Shown here piece after piece: positions 45,386-57,476 of a stretch of DNA of 64,000 bases. The DNA lies in assembly GCF_937616625.2 (NCBI RefSeq), contig NC_065577.1, forward strand, positions 3,265,001 to 3,329,000, in the 5' to 3' direction. The position numbers were made by a program, and so were the translations under genes. A model generated the notes under the pieces. The model was not told where the DNA came from and made no database searches. It saw only the letters and a program-made list of their open reading frames with translations. Position 1 is the first letter of the stretch. Each line of letters opens with the position of its first letter. Origin of the DNA: Mercurialis annua (taxonomy: Eukaryota > Streptophyta > Magnoliopsida > Malpighiales > Euphorbiaceae).

Positions 45386-46801
45386 ATGGAGAATTACTCG
45401 TATAACTCATACCCAGATTCCGGCGACTCATCGCCGCGATCACGCGAGATTGAATTTGAGAATCCGACGCCATGGGAGGATCAGTCATCACAGCCGCTGT
45501 CGCAGAATTTCAAAGCGAAATTCATGTGTAGCTATGGAGGTAAAATTCATCCACGTCCGCATGATAATCAGCTTGCGTATATTGGTGGTGAAACGAAAAT
45601 TCTCGCCGTCGATCGGAATATTAAATTCTCTATCTTGATGAGTAAGCTTGGTTTACTTTGCGGCGGCGGAGGTGGCGGGGACGCTGATATTTCTTTTAAA
45701 TATCAGTTGCCCGGTGAAGATCTTGACGCTTTGATATCCGTTACTAATGACGATGATTTGGAGCATATGATGCATGAGTATGATCGGCTTTTTCGTGCCT
45801 CTGCTAAACCCGCTCGTATGAGAATTTTCATTTTCCCGGTGAATGTTTCGCCGGCGGCGAGTTTTGGTTCTGAAGGGTCTAAATCGGAGAGGGACCGGTT
45901 CGTTGCGGCTTTGAATTCGGGTGCGAGTCATGTTGCTGAGAATAACAAACCAGTTGCTCAAAATAATGTTGATTTCTTGTTTGGGTTGGAAAAGGGTGTT
46001 CCGGGAACGCCTCCGGCGGCGATAAAGGTGCCGGATTTACCGGAAATTCATGCCGGGTCGGGTCATGATGATCGGGTTATGGGGTCGGATCCTGTTGCTA
46101 TACAGACCCAGTTACAGAGGATGCAGATTAGAGAGCAGGAGCAGCAAGCTATGTATATGAAGAATAGTGATGATAATTTAATGAATGCTTACGGCGGCGT
46201 TGTAAGCGGCGGAGCGGAATATTACGTTCAAAAAATGCCGGAAAAAATTCCATCTCCGGCGAATTTACCGGTTTCTTTACCGCAGCCGGTTACTGCTCCG
46301 GCAGGATATTGGCCGGAGAAACAGATCCCAAACGGAGGATTCCCGCCTGGTACGGTGTCGGTAACCACCACTCCTATGCCGCCGGAACAACAGCTTTATT
46401 ACATGCCGGGTCCTGCTCCGGGTACTGTTTATCATACTCCGGTGATGAGACAGGTGACCAGTCAAACAAGTCAACCATATTACATGCATAGAATGGGAGC
46501 ACCCGGAGGAGGACCGGAAGTTTACCGGGAACAGCCGGTTTACAATATGGTTCAGCCGCCGCAGCAAGCGGGGCCGATGAGGCCAAGTGTGCCAGCTGGA
46601 ATGGGAGTGCCGGATACTGGCTATGCGCAAATGGCGTATGATAATGGAGTCGGGAGACAGGTTTACTACACTGCGCAGGGTGGTGGTATGATGCAGTATC
46701 CACAAGCACCTCCTCCTCAATATCAAGGCGGTGGCGGCGGAGCCGCCGGTGGTGGTTTGAGCCAAGAGGGTAAAGTGGGGATTTCAAAAGCTTCACAGTA
46801 A
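45386..46801 (+). CDS. PB1-domain protein (octicosapeptide/Phox/Bem1p family)
   Basis: 471 residues, one exon. Residues 1-42 are Ser/Asn-rich. The PB1 domain spans about 43-152: FKAKFMCSYGGKI at its start (with the basic residues of strand 1), GETKILAVDRNIKFS, and an OPCA-like acidic segment near 105-131 (LPGEDLDALISVTNDDDLEH). A six-Gly loop at 93-98 lies inside it. The remaining ~320 residues are low-complexity Pro/Gln/Gly/Tyr-rich and probably disordered. Plant PB1 proteins of this type act as oligomerising scaffolds in signalling; that is family knowledge. In Arabidopsis a PB1 gene (At5g64430, from memory) neighbours FAAH, supporting orthology. A 3' run GGGGGAAGGG encodes the Gly-rich end. 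Confidence 0.93.
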   Translation: MENYSYNSYPDSGDSSPRSREIEFENPTPWEDQSSQPLSQNFKAKFMCSYGGKIHPRPHDNQLAYIGGETKILAVDRNIKFSILMSKLGLLCGGGGGGDADISFKYQLPGEDLDALISVTNDDDLEHMMHEYDRLFRASAKPARMRIFIFPVNVSPAASFGSEGSKSERDRFVAALNSGASHVAENNKPVAQNNVDFLFGLEKGVPGTPPAAIKVPDLPEIHAGSGHDDRVMGSDPVAIQTQLQRMQIREQEQQAMYMKNSDDNLMNAYGGVVSGGAEYYVQKMPEKIPSPANLPVSLPQPVTAPAGYWPEKQIPNGGFPPGTVSVTTTPMPPEQQLYYMPGPAPGTVYHTPVMRQVTSQTSQPYYMHRMGAPGGGPEVYREQPVYNMVQPPQQAGPMRPSVPAGMGVPDTGYAQMAYDNGVGRQVYYTAQGGGMMQYPQAPPPQYQGGGGGAAGGGLSQEGKVGISKASQ

Positions 46802-49734
46802 ATTTCAGTATTATTATGAATATTATTAATTATCTTTTTTTAAATTCTATTCTATATATAGAGATATTTATGCTTCTAATTTAAGGTAATAATTATGTGC
46901 TATTATGTAATGTGTTAGTTTTTATTATTTTATTTGTACACAATGGCTGAAGATTAAATAAAATAATCATCTTTAGTACAATTTTCAGGCTTAAGGTTGC
47001 AGTCTGAATTTTGCATCAGAAATGATTAGAAATGGACCACATTTTGAATCGAATAAGAGAGGTAAAATTTAATTATATTCATTTTTTATTTTGCTGAAAT
47101 AGAAAAATATTTTTTTGAATTGGAAAAATAAAGAAAAATCAAACAATAAAATATTAAAATTCAAATCAAATCTAAACCGAATTGTAGTATTTTATATATT
47201 TAACTATTTGAATAATTAAATGAATCGATTTGATCATTTTCAATTCGAAACAACGAGCTCGTTGATATGTATAGTTTAGTGCATACTTGTACTCTTGACT
47301 ACCCTAACACACATGGACGGAACTAGAATTGAGCGATCGTTTTTCATCTATTGCACATCTTTTCTTTACCGACTAATTTATCGTATTGTATATTTTTCTT
47401 ATACATATGGTTTTGATATGTTTTATTCCGCCTGTTTTTTGATAATTGGGGAGGGATTATTGATTTTTTTTTATTTCGTCTTCCTTTCTATCTGCCCAAC
47501 CTCTTAAACTTTTAAGTCCGGTACGGCTAACTCGTATCATCATCCCACAAAGCTCTCGACAGAACTCAAACTCGAGATGTTTATGGAATGTTTTACATTC
47601 TCCCATTAGGCTCTAATATTTGTCTAATGTGTAAATTTGCTAATATGTCTTCCACATTTAAATATTTTACTATCATTTCATAATCAATTTTTATTCTTGC
47701 CCTAAAATATTGACATTCTTGGTATTGCTAAGGAATGTGATAGTGCAATTATTCGAGTAAAATTGTGATTCTTATGCTCCTTTTCTTGTTACTCTTAGGA
47801 TTTCATTATTCCCCACACTTTTTTAATCTCTTGAAGGAATTTGTATAAAAAAAAAATTAGGTTATGACAAACAACAAGTATTTGTGCTCTTTTGTGTGCC
47901 TCTAAAGCTCAAAATAAAAAAAAGCAAAAAAATGAGTATTATATTGCAGTGAAAATTTATATAATTAAGTTGATTGAAATATGTTGAATAAGTTTATCAC
48001 GAAATTGCCAAATTGAGATACATTTAGAGTCCGTTAAAAAAAAAAAAAAAAGAGATACATTTAGAGATTATTTTTCTTTAAGTCTTTTTGCTTCTTGTTA
48101 CTATTATTTGTATGTTTTTGTTATTATGAGACAAGTCTTTTAATAGTGTTAACTTATCATGATTCAAAGATTATAAAAACAAAGTGATTTTTTTTTATTT
48201 TTCTTGAGAAAATATCAAGATGTTGATTCTTTTGTCAATAAACAATATATTAAATTTTAGGAAATTGATATGAGTCATTGTCTTTAGTAGTCTATATAAT
48301 GTATCAAATAATGTTGTCTTTTTCATTTGGCTTTTTCAACCCAAAATTTAATTTGTACCCAAAAAGTGAAAACTAATAAATATATTTGAAATTTAAAAAA
48401 ATGTAGCCATTGAAGTTTCATAACCAAAACCATTCACATTTTTTTTACACATTGATATGTTGACGGATGATAAAAGTTAGTTAGATGTTGCATTTATAAA
48501 AAAAATACTTGAATAAATGAAAAAAGTTGGCATGCTGAGATTTCAGACATCACCTTTTTTATACATAAAATTAGGTTATATCAATATAAACATAAAAAAA
48601 ACATCATAAATCAATTGATATAAGATATTTAAAATAAAATAAAATCAATTAGTTGATATATTCAAAATGAAATAAAAAAAATGTAAAGAACGAAATTTTA
48701 GCAATATAAATGAGTGCAGTGAATTTCAGTGGTGAGAATTTTCAAAAATCATTTGCACCTTTAGATTTTTTTTTATCTCAATCATGCTCTATTTTATACA
48801 TAAGTGCTCTATTTTATACATATTTTAATAAAACAACAATAAACAACCTAAAAGTCTAAAACAACAATAAACATCCTCAACCTTCAAACTGGGATAAAAA
48901 AATTTACAGGAAAATACTGGGATGAAAAATTTTACAAGAAATTTTTTGTGTCTTTACTAAGAGATAAATAAAATTACACATTCAACTCCTTGCAACTAAT
49001 TAAAGAGTACTTCTACATGAAATAAAAAAAAGGAGTAAAATATATTAAAAAAATTCATGATTCTCAATTAAGGTTTAGGGTTGTTTATCCTGTTAAGTTC
49101 TCTTCAATATTATTCGGTCAAAATAGAAGCTAAAATAGTGCTACCTTTTTCCTTAAATTTTTACATTAATTATAGTAATTTGGTAATAAATTTTTGTTAT
49201 ATTTTAAAATTCCATAATTTTATAGTTCATTTCAGATAAAAAAAATATACTATGCAAAAAGAAATCATATCTGTATGAATTAAAACTTTGTAAACGTGCC
49301 CTGATGAATAAGGCAAATGTGAATAGATAAATTATTTTCTTTGCATTCTACTGATGCTATTATTGTCTTTATTCATGATACTGATAGCATGAATTTTCAG
49401 ATACAGGTGTGCAAAATATAAATGGAACATGACCCTACTACCATATTAAATTTATATTTTATGAATAATAAATATTAAATAATTGGCTGTTTCTTTTTCT
49501 TTTTTAAAAATAATATTAATAAAAACTATTTAATCTTATCTTCTTATTATATTGATATATTTTCTGCTGGAAAAATCAATATTCTATCATTAGTTTCAAC
49601 CCCTGATGATATGTCACTATACATAAGATGATGTTAAATTTGAGAAGTGTGGAGCCAATTTATGTGGGTTGTTGATTTGTAATTGGGTCTTGTATATTGC
49701 CAAAATATTTGTTGTTTGTTATTTTATTAATTAG
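46802..49734. other. Long AT-rich intergenic region
   Basis: 3' UTR of the PB1 gene, then no gene. It contains the micro-insertion at 48015-48066 and an 18-bp tandem repeat (TGCTCTATTTTATACATA) near 48786-48823. Confidence 0.5.
48015..48066 (+). mobile_element. Micro-retroposon: 22-bp insert with 15-bp TSD
   Basis: GAGATACATTTAGAG at 48015-48029 and 48052-48066 brackets TCCGTT plus sixteen A. Confidence 0.62.
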
Positions 49735-49830
49735 AATAGAAGAGCGTTTACGGAGAAATTGAACTCGCGACTTGATAGTTTATCGCCCGACGTTTAGCCA
49801 TTTGAGCTATAGTTATGACTAACATTAAAT
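49735..49830 (-). mobile_element. tRNA-derived SINE head
   Basis: On the minus strand, TAGCTCAAATGG (A-box-like, 49798-49809) is followed about 30 bp later by GAGTTCAATTTC (B-box-like, 49755-49766). The spacing is tRNA-like, but the cloverleaf is not intact, so this is a SINE remnant rather than a tRNA gene. Confidence 0.5.
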
Positions 49831-50139
49831 ACTCCTTAATTTTGTGTTAAATTGATAGATATTTTAGACAAATATTAACATTAAAATAATTATTCCTAAA
49901 TAAAAGGAGGTAATTTATTAGAAAAGTAAAAAAATATTGAAATATCAAAATCACTAAAAGTTGATTTTTTTTAAATTATTGGACCTTATATATATTCAGA
50001 ATTTAAATTTACATTTTTTTTCTCTTTTAACACTGTTAGTGATATAAAGTTTGTTCTGATTTTTTTTGAAAAGTTTAAATTAGTTTTATAGCTAAATTAT
50101 TATAAAAATTAATTTATTATAATAAAAAAAACTGATTTT

Positions 50140-50280
50140 TTTTTGACATCTTTCATATGCCCTGTGTTCGATCCAAGCCTGCCTCTGCAGGTAGTAGGCT
50201 GAATTAAAAATGAATATCTAAATTAACTCCCGCTAACTCTCGCTAATAAGTAGAGTTTGTCTATTTCTGTTTAAAAAATA
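50140..50280 (+). mobile_element. Possible SINE fragment
   Basis: GTGTTCGATCCAAGCC (B-box-like) followed by a short CTGCAGG palindrome. The A box is missing. Confidence 0.3.
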
Positions 50281-50969
50281 ACAGAATATCTAAATTTATA
50301 ATTATATTTAGATTTTAAATGTGTGTAAAATACAATTTTTTTTTTAAAATGGACATTATGAGTTTAATTATTAATATATATTACATTTATCTTTTTTTTA
50401 CACACTCTAATGGAATCGTCTTTTCCGCATGCATTTCACAATTTAGTTTGTATTTGTAAGGGCTTAATATTGACAGGAATACAAATGATAATAGCCCAAC
50501 TCATGATGCACCTGACCCAAGTTTAAATATCTCAACACAACAAAGCTCGAAATAAATAAGGCAAAATTCATATGGAAATCCCTTTATTTTATCATTTTTA
50601 TTCGGGGAGTTTTTATACTATTTTTTTTATCTTTTGAGTCCATCTACTTACCTAATATTTAATTTTCAGATCTTTTTGTGCAACTGGAGGACAAAAAAAT
50701 TATAAATAGAAAAACTAGAAAATACTGGAAAAAAAATTGAAATGGATAAATAGAAGGACTGAAAGAGTGAAAAATAGTACAAGAACTTAATGCATAAAAT
50801 AGTATAAAATGGGGGCCTCTAGATAGTTTAGCCAACAAACAACTGCCCACTTCAATAAAACTTACAGAAATATAATTTTAAAGTGAATATTTTTTTTTAA
50901 GAAAAAAAGAAATTATTGAAGAAAGGTAGCATTTTAAAAAAATTAAATTCACAATTTTATCAGAATATT

Positions 50970-51536
50970 TTTTTTTTGACAATCAAATAATCTTTTATTG
51001 ATAATAAAGAGCAGTTACAGGTGTAAGAATTCAGAAAGGGTATAACCGTTTCTAATGACCTGACATGGAATAAGATATAAACCTTGATTCGCAGATCGCA
51101 TTACAAAACAAAATCAAAATTACATAACCGCTCTAACACAATAAGATCAAATCCTTTTCTGTCTAACAGAAGACTCACAAACTCTTCATAAAAAACAACA
51201 AATCTTTCATATAGAAAGAACAGCAAAATTTTCAAAAAAGAAAGACAATCGCTGTAAAATAGTTATCAAAAAAAAAATTAATATAACCTATAACGATTTC
51301 ATTTTCAATCTTGAAAGGACTTGATCCATCTCTGATTTTTTATTTGTATATCTATTGAAATTGATGCGCCTCGTCGATAGATTTACCAACCAAAATGAAA
51401 AAGATGAAAAGGAGTCGGTTATTTATTTTATTCTAAAGTAATAAAAAAGAAATGGCTACCGCCAACGGCAAAAATAAACCATTGACGACAGCCGAAGCGA
51501 AAAACAAAAGAGAAACGCTTGACGACTAGGGTTTTC
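50970..51536 (-). mobile_element. Non-LTR retroposon, 567 bp, minus orientation
   Basis: Flanked by TATCAGAATATT (50958-50969 and 51537-51548, perfect 12 bp). It starts with a T run, so the poly(A) tail is on the minus strand; the minus-strand 5' end reads CCCTAGTCGTCAAGC. No ORF. A 5'-truncated LINE or a SINE. Confidence 0.78.
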
Positions 51537-51548
51537 TATCAGAATATT

Positions 51549-52377
51549 ATTTAATGTATATCATTTGAGTTATAATTCATTCATTTTAAACAAATATCTT
51601 AAATCATTTAAAGAAAAGCAACAAGATGAAGAAAAAAAAATTGAACATAATTCATATTAGTATACGGATTGGTAATTGGTGATGTCGTAAGAAATTACGG
51701 ACTTGGATTGAGTTTATATGAATTTTTATCATTTATCAATCTATTTAAAACACATAAAAAGCATATCAGTTATATTTAACCCTTATAAAATGTAAAAGAT
51801 ATATTTAATTCTATTCAATTAATTATATTAATAGGTTAATTTATTGTATATGACTCAAATATGTCGGTGTAATAAATATTTATAAGCATCAAATTTAATT
51901 AATATTCATTTTTCTATGTCTAGATTATGTCTAATTTAATAAATGTAATAGAGTATTGTAACATATTTTACTTTAAACAGATAAAAAAAATTATATATAA
52001 ACTATGATCTATATGACTTGTTAATGAGTTAGATTATTTGCGTCGTGTTAACTATTTAATAAATATGTCATGATCGGATTTGAAATGTTAACATGATTAT
52101 TTAAACGCGTCGTGTTCAAGTTGTTGAATATGTGTTATATTTAAATAGATACATTATCAGTTTGTGGCACGACAACATAAATCATTAGGCTTAATGAATA
52201 TGATGAAAAAAATGTTGTTTACGCAAATCTTTTTCCTTTGAATAAATTATACATATACATAATTCATAATTTTAAATCTATAAATGCTATTTAGTTTAAA
52301 TATATTTGATACATATTGTAAGTTTCTAAATTTAATAGATTAGCATTTCTATCATTTAATAAATTTTCAATTCATCA
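51549..52377. other. AT-rich intergenic DNA
   Basis: Degenerate hAT-like sequence (AACACGACG-type words) at 51660-52190. No gene. Confidence 0.4.
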
Positions 52378-52717
52378 ATTTTTTTTGGCCAAACCCATCC
52401 TCAGGTCCCTCTACTCTTCACCTTTTTTTCATTGGGTCCTCTTACTTCCATTTGACGTAATTGGGTCCCTTGAACTTCTATTTTGTCGTTTTTGTGCCCT
52501 TACTTGGACGGAAGCCTGCGCGTTCGTTTCAAACGCTGTTAACTGACGGAGATGGTTTTACACGTAATTAAACAAGGAAAAATGAATTCCACGCTGTCAC
52601 TATGCAGCTGACATGGAATAAAATAGAACATATTTCTCATTTCATTTCTTACCTTTTTTTACTTTCACTCTTCTTCTCAAATAGCCAGTGCCGCTCTGTA
52701 TTTTGTTTGTCTCAACA

Positions 52718-53576
52718 ATGGAAGATGAAACTGACTACGATGGTGTCATTCCTGCTGGAGAAATCCGCAACTGTAAGTGCGGCAAGAAGGCAAGGGTGTT
52801 ACTCTCATGGTCAGAGAAGAACCCAGGACGAAGATTTTTTCGCTGTGAGGTTAGTTGTCCTTCTTACTCGAATTTTAGGGTTTCTCATTAACTGTGTTAT
52901 GGAGTTTGAACGATTTTAGGGTTAGGGTTTGAACGATTTCTGGGTTAGGGTTTGAACGATTTCTGGGTTAGAGTTTGAACGATGTTAGGGTTAGGTTTTG
53001 ACCGATTTATGGACTTTTCTTGACTCCAGCTATTAGGGTTTGAACGATTTCTGGGTTTTTCGTTTATGTATGCAATTGGGTTAATTGTTGTTTTAATTTC
53101 AAATTTTTTTGATTTGATTTACGTTTCCTGGATTGGTACTAATTGGTGGCTCTGGCTGTATTTAATTGTAGGGCAACCAATGTTCCTATTTCCATTGGTA
53201 TGATGAAGAGTATTCCCAGCATATTAAAGCGATGCTTAACAAGCTCAAACGTGGAGAAACTGCCAGGAATAAGGAGGGAGAATACTTGAGGATGGAAATA
53301 TTTCGCTTGCAATACTTGATGGAGCACGCAAGCACCCTCGATGCTGTTCAGTTGGAGAAGCAGCATAAGGAAATGAAGATGGAGAAAATGAAATTGGAGA
53401 GTGAGCTTAGCGAGGTTAGGACTGAGCTGAAGACCGAGATGAAAAAGAATGCACTGGAGATGAAGGATTATGTGAACCAGATTAGCTCACTGAAAAAGCA
53501 AAAGGAGATCTTCAATTATTTTACCATTGCTGTTGTTGCTGTGTTGATTAGCATGATTATTTTCATGCAATTTTAA
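52718..53576 (+). CDS. GRF zinc-finger, coiled-coil, tail-anchored protein in the MULE
   Basis: Two exons (52718-52849 and 53172-53576) give 178 residues; the intron starts GTTAGT and ends TGTAG, phase 0. Residues 19-52 form a GRF-type zinc finger: C19, C21, C43 and C48 are the ligands and GRRFFRC carries the name motif. Residues about 60-155 are a charged heptad-like coiled coil (KEMKMEKMKLESELSEVRTE). Residues about 157-178 are a hydrophobic C-terminal segment that fits a tail anchor. GRF fingers bind single-stranded DNA or nucleic acid in other proteins (family knowledge). Being inside the TIRs with a reading frame free of stops, it may be an element-encoded accessory factor or a captured host gene. 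Confidence 0.85.
52903..52998. repeat. 27-bp minisatellite in the GRF gene intron
   Basis: Four units of GTTTGAACGATTTCTGGGTT or close variants. Confidence 0.8.
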
Positions 53577-53989
53577 GTATGTATTTAGTAGACTTGCAAT
53601 GCCTAAGTGCAAGTCTATTTTGATGTAGTAAGTACTTTGACTGCTGATGGAGGTATTATTAGGATTTGAACAATATTTTGTAGGCCTGTAATATATTAAG
53701 TACTTAATGTTGAATGTTTGGCCTATTATTAGTAATTTGTGGTTAAATTTGACTTAGTAAATTTGTTTGATTTAGTTGCATAATAACAAGGCATTACCAA
53801 TTTTTAGGAACACTGTAGTCAAATGAATGAAATAAGCTTTACCAAGTTCAGCCTGATATGCAACTAAACACCTGATATGCAACTAAGCACCAAATAAGCT
53901 TTACCAACTAAAATAAGCACACACAGTATAAATAAGCCTGATAACACTTCATTTAGAACAAGTAAAGAGTACACTTCATTGAAGGAGTA

Positions 53990-54255
53990 ATTAGTGCATT
54001 AAACCCCTGTGCTAATACATACACCAAAGCTGGGGCATCAAAACAAAAAAACAGTGCACTAAACCCAACTTTGCACCAAGCTAAAGTAACTAGTGTAGTA
54101 AACCCCTGTGCTAATACATACACCAAATCAGGGGAATCAAAATACCAAACATACGTGCACTAAAGCCAACTATGGACCAGCCTAAATTAACTAGTGTCAC
54201 TAAACCCCTGTGCTAATAAATACACCAAAACAAGGGCATCAAAATACAAAAATAT
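53990..54255. repeat. ~100-bp tandem repeat, three copies
   Basis: The unit starts near AAACCCCTGTGCTAATACAT (54001, 54100, 54202) and lies between the two convergent MULE genes. It could serve as a shared 3' end; no function shown. Confidence 0.8.
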
Positions 54256-54309
54256 CACCATATTAATGAGAGTTTGTTTTCTCAAGTATCAAAATAACAG
54301 AAGCAAAGA

Positions 54310-55425
54310 TCAGTTCTGTTCTTTGGGAGGGCATGTGCTGGAACCAGGCTTCTTAGGAGCCCTTAGTTGTTGCTGCAGCTGGGTGATGCTAACTGCTTTC
54401 TGTCCTTGCCACTTTAACACTGTAGGTTTTTTCACATAGCTCCTATTAGAGGGTACTGCAACTTGAGTTGATGGTGCAACCTGAGTTGAGGCAGCAACTT
54501 GAGAACGTGTAGTATATCTACCAAAGATGGGTGCAGCAGTCTTTGATCCAGGCTGCAAACACAAACAAACAAATTATTAATATCACTCTATAATTAGACC
54601 ATCTACATTAATGACAGAAATACTCACATTGAGTGTTCCTTTCCCTGTATATTCACTAATAAAGGTGCCTGCTCCAACAACTGGTTTCCATGGCTTCTTT
54701 CCTTTGGGTTGCACTGGCTGCTTGCCTTTGGGTTGCACTGGCTGCTTGCCCACTGGTTTCCATGGTTGCTTGCCTTTCGCCTGAAGTGACCCCTTTGCTG
54801 TTATCTGAACTCTCTCCGTCTCTGTGGTATGAACCTTCTGCTTCCCTTTGCCTTTGGCTTGATCAGCCTGCTTCCCTTTGCCTTTGGCTTGATCAGCTTG
54901 CTTCTCTTTCCCTTTGGCCTGATCAACTTTCTCTTTCCCTTTGCCTTGAACAGCTTCCTTCTCTTTCCCTTTGGCCTGATCAACTTTCTCTTTCCCTTTG
55001 CCTTGAACAGCTTCCTTCTCTTTCCCTTTGGCTTGAGCTGGCATTTGGACAGGTTCATTTATCACTATGCCTTTAAAGTGACCAGCCCTCATAGCTTCAG
55101 TAAAGTCATTAAGTTGAGTGACAGCTTCCTTGAAGTTAGCAATGTGCTGTGAACTCAGTGGTGTATTGTCCATGTCATCTGGTTGTGTAAACCTAATGCT
55201 ATCATTATATATGAACATAAACTCAGAAATGTCATTTTGCTCCTTGTAATACAGCCCACTAATTCTTGGATACCCTAAATTTGTAACATGTTTCATGACC
55301 ACACTGTAACAAAAGCAATCGATTTCACACAGTTCATCAACCAATGTGTGTTTTCCATTTTTATACTTATTGTTGCTAAATGTACCACCGTGGTGAATAA
55401 CAATACCAACACATTTGTTAGACAT
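54310..55425 (-). CDS. PB1-like-domain protein with Lys-rich repeats, MULE-encoded
   Basis: Two exons (54628-55425 and 54310-54552) give 346 residues. The ATG at 55425 follows an acceptor CAG (leader intron inferred). Residues 1-95 (GIVIHHGGTFSNNKY, VMKHVTNLGYPRISGLYYK) match the PB1-like N-terminal domain of plant MULE proteins as I know them. Residues about 130-200 are 10-residue repeats of the type AKGKEKEAVQ / GKGKEKVDQ, followed by PKGKQPVQ repeats. The C-terminus (TRSQVAASTQVA...LKWQGQKAV) resembles the tail of MURA-type transposases. The transposase and SWIM parts normally in between are absent, so this may be a mudrA gene with its catalytic centre deleted. The frame is intact. Confidence 0.75.
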
Positions 55426-56899
55426 ATTCCTGAAAGAAAAAAAAATCCCAATTAGGGAAACATTTTTACTGCATAAAATTAAAAACCACACCATATTTGT
55501 ATAATTCACACAATCAGGAGGTTTTTTTTATTACAATACAAGGGTATAATATAGGTCAAAACTACCAAGGAGTTCCAGTTAGGGCAGCATGTTTTTTTAC
55601 CAGTCTGGTACATTAGGGCAAAAAATAAATACAAAGAGAAACATCATTTATCAGTTCAAACCAACCACTGTTAAAACCCTAGCTTTTAATTAAGTTTGAC
55701 AGCATATAATAAATGAAAAACGACAACACGACCAGACTTAAACAGTTCAAACCAACAACAACAAAAGTACAAAACCCTAATTTTTAATTCGACCTTTTGG
55801 GGACCACTTCGAATAAACAAACAAATTTCATACAAAATTCAAAAAAACCCTAATTTTTCCAATCATGGTTTTCGGGACCACATCAAATAAACAAATAGTA
55901 CATTAAAGTTTAAATATACTAACCTCTGAATCTTCGACAGCAAAACAGAATATGGTCCACTACCCAAGTTCTTCTTCGACAGCAACAAAGACGAATCTAC
56001 TTTTAAAACAAAATAGGACAAAACTTCGCTTTTCACTCAATAGGATTCGTTTAGGGTTTCAATGTACTGGGAAGATAAAGATCATCGCCATTAATTTAGG
56101 GATCGTCAACTGAGATTGATTTAGGGTTTACAAATAGTGCGATTAATTTAGGTTTTCACTGGCTTCGATTAATTTAGGGTTTCAAGTCTGATAAAAAACG
56201 AAGGTATTAGGTTTTAAATGAGGAAAAACGATCGACTGCTAAAGTGGTAGAGGAAAATGATTCTTTTTGGGTTTAATTTAATTTTTTACTGATATGAGTA
56301 AAACGTCGCCGTTTTAATTTTTTGAGTTGTCATGAACAAAACGGCGCCGTTCGTTTCATCTACTCAGCATCCACGCGTTTATTATGAAAAGCACATGTGG
56401 AAGGTAGTGGATGGTGACTTGTCCACCACGTGGCTACTCAATCTCGGTTAACAGCGTTTGAAACGAACGCGCAGGCTTCCGTCCAAGTAAGGGCACAAAA
56501 ACGACAAAATAGAAGTTCAAGGGACCCAATTACGTCAAATGGAAGTAAGAGGACCCAATGAAAAAAAGATGAAGAGTAGAGGGACCTGAGGATGGGTTTG
56601 GCCATTTTTTTTTAATTAGAAGATATTCTTTTTTGATAAATGATGAATATATTAGCTCATACACAAGAAGTTGAAGAATAAAAATAAAAACACTAGCTTG
56701 AAAAGAAAAAGTCTAGTGATTTAAATGCATCATTACCATCATAACTAAAATTCAGATAATGATATTTGTAATGACGAATGACACCCTTGTTCATGACGAG
56801 AAACTCGCTTATTTCTCGCTTTCTATATTTACCAAACACTAAAGAACCAAATAGTATTTAAAAATTTCTCTGTCTTGAAGAAGTTAGAAACATCAAACG

Positions 56900-57180
56900 T
56901 AGAAATTATCAATAACATCCGAGAACACCCAACTCTAGACATTTAATTTCCGAAGTAGAGTGTCCCAAAATACCCGAGCTGTTGCACAATGAATGACAAT
57001 GTGCACGGCAGATTCAAGTCCTAAGCACAAAAAACACCCTGCTATATTAGTAGGAAGAAGGCTCCTTATCATTAAGAATTGATTCGAAAAGCGATACGAT
57101 CCCAGTACACCAACTCGACGAAGAAAAAAATTCGAGGAGGTAAACATTGCTTCCAAAGGCTGGTGAGAAACTGATTTTTA
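56900..57180 (-). pseudogene. LINE reverse-transcriptase C-terminal fragment (zf-RVT)
   Basis: On the minus strand, one frame reads LLPTNIAGCFLCLGLESAVH..HC, the CxxC..H..HC pattern of zf-RVT. Another frame upstream supplies SLWKQCLPPRIFFF, so at least one frameshift separates them. Flanking A-rich sequence to 56620 may be its 3' UTR. Confidence 0.6.
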
Positions 57181-57476
57181 TGATGGCCACAGAAAAATTC
57201 AGATTTTCAACTATTATCATAACATAAGCAAGTAGTATTAGTCTTTTCATAGGAAAATGAATATTTAAGTTTGAAGATTTTTTATTTCTTATTTACAATA
57301 CCTATGAGCTAATATAAAAATGTATGCAATAATGTGCAAAGAATAATTGCTTAGGTTTATAATATGTAAAAGGAATATCGATATATAACTATTTCTTATT
57401 TAATACTTTGGATAAAGACATCAACTTAAAGAAGTGTTCTTTTAACTTGAAATCTTGCTATACAAACTTCGAATCT

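Larger units (their letters stand above)
52387..56603. mobile_element. Two-gene MULE without transposase (4.2 kb)
   Basis: TIRs 52387-52544 and 56446-56603 start GGCCAAACCC and differ at about one position in 158 bp, so the insertion is young. The flanking duplication is ATTTTTTTT (52378-52386 and 56604-56612). Two intact genes point inward from the two TIRs, as mudrA and mudrB do in maize MuDR. One encodes a GRF zinc-finger protein, the other a PB1-like-domain protein. No MURA transposase domain is present. Confidence 0.88.

Noticed and set aside
46277..46796. Two long minus-strand frames
   Set aside because: They are antisense to the Pro/Gln-rich end of the PB1 gene, where biased codons keep other frames open.
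49735..49830. tRNA gene on the minus strand
   Set aside because: A- and B-box-like words are present but the arms do not pair as a cloverleaf; SINE head preferred.
54690..55152. Leu/Pro-rich + strand frames
   Set aside because: They are antisense shadows of the Lys-rich repeats of the minus-strand MULE gene.
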